From Phyllobacteriaceae bacterium (GTDB lineage: Bacteria > Pseudomonadota > Alphaproteobacteria > Rhizobiales > Rhizobiaceae), in contig JAHEGF010000210.1 of assembly GCA_024645155.1 (NCBI GenBank), positions 1 through 5,932 of the forward strand: DNA of 5,932 bases. The letters run 5' to 3'. The position numbers and the translations under genes were made by a program. Below are positions 5,317 through 5,932 of the stretch, in pieces; the stretch's first letter is position 1; each line of letters starts with the position of its first letter. The notes under the pieces were generated by a model. It made no database searches. It was not told where the DNA came from and saw only the letters and a program-made list of their open reading frames with translations.

Positions 5317-5932
5317 GCGGCAGCCTCTGCATTGGCATCGGCAAGGTTGCGTGAACGCAAGGCACCAATGACGTCGGCGAGGATTGCAACGGCGATTTCC
5401 GCTGGACTTGCGGCACCGATATCGAGGCCGATCGGCGCGTGAATTCGCCCGATCCGGCTGTCGTCCATCCCCGCTTCACGCAGGCGATCGATCCTTTTTG
5501 CATGGGTCTTTCTGCTGCCTAGCGCGCCGACATAGAAACACTCGGCCTTCAGGGCTGCAATAATGGGAGTATCGTCGATCTTCGGATCGTGGGTAACCGC
5601 AATCAACGCCGTATAGGCGTCAAGCGGACGCTCCTGCAGCACGTCGTCCGGCCATTCGGCCAGCAGTTCGGTTTGCGGGAACCTTTCAGGCGTTGCAAAG
5701 GCGGTGCGCGGGTCGATGATCAGGACGTCGAACCCGGCAATTCGCGCCATCGGCGCCAGCGCCTGGCTGATATGCACAGCACCGATGACGACGATGCGCG
5801 GCGGCGGCACATGGACATTGAGGAAATACCTTTGCCCGTCTGCTTCAACCGTTGCCGATTTGGCCGAACGCAACGTTTTGGCAATTGCCGGCCCAAGCTC
5901 TCCTGCGACTGGATCGCCTTCGCAAACCACAC
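5313..5932 (-). CDS. XdhC-family molybdenum cofactor insertion/maturation protein, 5' end outside window
   Basis: About 206 codons are visible before the window edge. The start codon is probably outside, since the frame is still open at 5932. An N-terminal part (EGDPVAGELGPAI) leads into the XdhC Rossmann-type domain: PPPRIVVIGAVHISQALAP, then FDVLIIDPRTAFATPERFP, then TALIAVTHDPKIDD, then FYVGALGSRKTHAKRIDRLR, and finally the conserved HAPIGLDIGAASPAEIAVAI. In studied members (XdhC, CoxF/CoxI) the protein binds the molybdenum cofactor, promotes its sulfuration and passes it to xanthine dehydrogenase or CO dehydrogenase type enzymes. The dinucleotide-fold glycine motif is GAVHIS instead of the usual GxGxxx, which I believe is common in this stand-alone subfamily. 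Its stop (TGA) overlaps the GTG start of the downstream fusion gene in GTGA, so the two are surely cotranscribed and translationally coupled. The molybdoenzyme itself is not in the window. Confidence 0.92.
   Translation of the reverse strand, partial: VVCEGDPVAGELGPAIAKTLRSAKSATVEADGQRYFLNVHVPPPRIVVIGAVHISQALAPMARIAGFDVLIIDPRTAFATPERFPQTELLAEWPDDVLQERPLDAYTALIAVTHDPKIDDTPIIAALKAECFYVGALGSRKTHAKRIDRLREAGMDDSRIGRIHAPIGLDIGAASPAEIAVAILADVIGALRSRNLADANAEAAA
5324..5328 (-). promoter_or_regulatory. Ribosome binding site for the GTG start of the MoeA/MocA-like fusion
   Basis: The minus strand reads AGAGG within the last codons of the XdhC-family gene, seven bases before the GTG at 5316. It supports the GTGA overlap as the real gene junction. 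Confidence 0.55.

Noticed and set aside
4151..5442. Long plus-strand open frames (61 to 251 codons) opposite the XdhC and MoeA/MocA genes
   Set aside because: They lie antisense to two confidently recognised genes, are rich in Arg/Cys/Pro of the low-complexity type produced by reversed GC-rich codons, and show no motif or ribosome binding site.

Overview
The window looks like a piece of an alphaproteobacterial chromosome, probably Hyphomicrobiales (Rhizobiales) or a relative. This is inferred from the moderately high GC content, the gene style, and the pairing of a stand-alone XdhC-type protein with a MoeA-like/MocA-like fusion. No RNA gene, CRISPR array, insertion sequence or phage gene is visible.

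Layout. (1) Positions 1-739, minus strand: the N-terminal 246 codons of a membrane-anchored or secreted alpha/beta-hydrolase-like protein, whose C-terminus lies beyond the left edge. (2) Positions 740-934: a divergent intergenic region with a TATAAT box facing left and two overlapping, mutually exclusive inverted repeats. (3) Positions 935-3665, plus strand: five consecutive genes that all encode exported proteins and probably form one operon. Three are paralogous small beta-rich proteins with one cysteine near the mature N-terminus and an identical C-terminal Leu-Arg-Cys-Glu. Between the first and second paralogs lie a single-domain PapD-like periplasmic chaperone candidate and an unrecognised exported protein with two cysteines and a short coiled coil. 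(4) Positions 3666-3708: a short convergent gap with a small hairpin. (5) Positions 3709-5932, minus strand: two genes overlapping by four bases, an XdhC-family protein (5'-partial at the right edge) followed by a 535-residue fusion of a MoeA-like molybdopterin-binding region with a MocA/MobA-like nucleotidyltransferase.

How they work together. The right-hand pair is recognisable molybdenum-cofactor maturation for a molybdenum hydroxylase of the xanthine dehydrogenase / CO dehydrogenase type: the fusion would form the cytosine dinucleotide cofactor and XdhC would bind, protect and deliver it. The middle cluster is the most interesting part. It resembles a stripped-down chaperone/pilin locus (three candidate structural subunits, one minimal chaperone, one candidate accessory or anchor protein), but no usher gene is present in the window. 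That it builds a surface structure is inference, not something the sequence proves.
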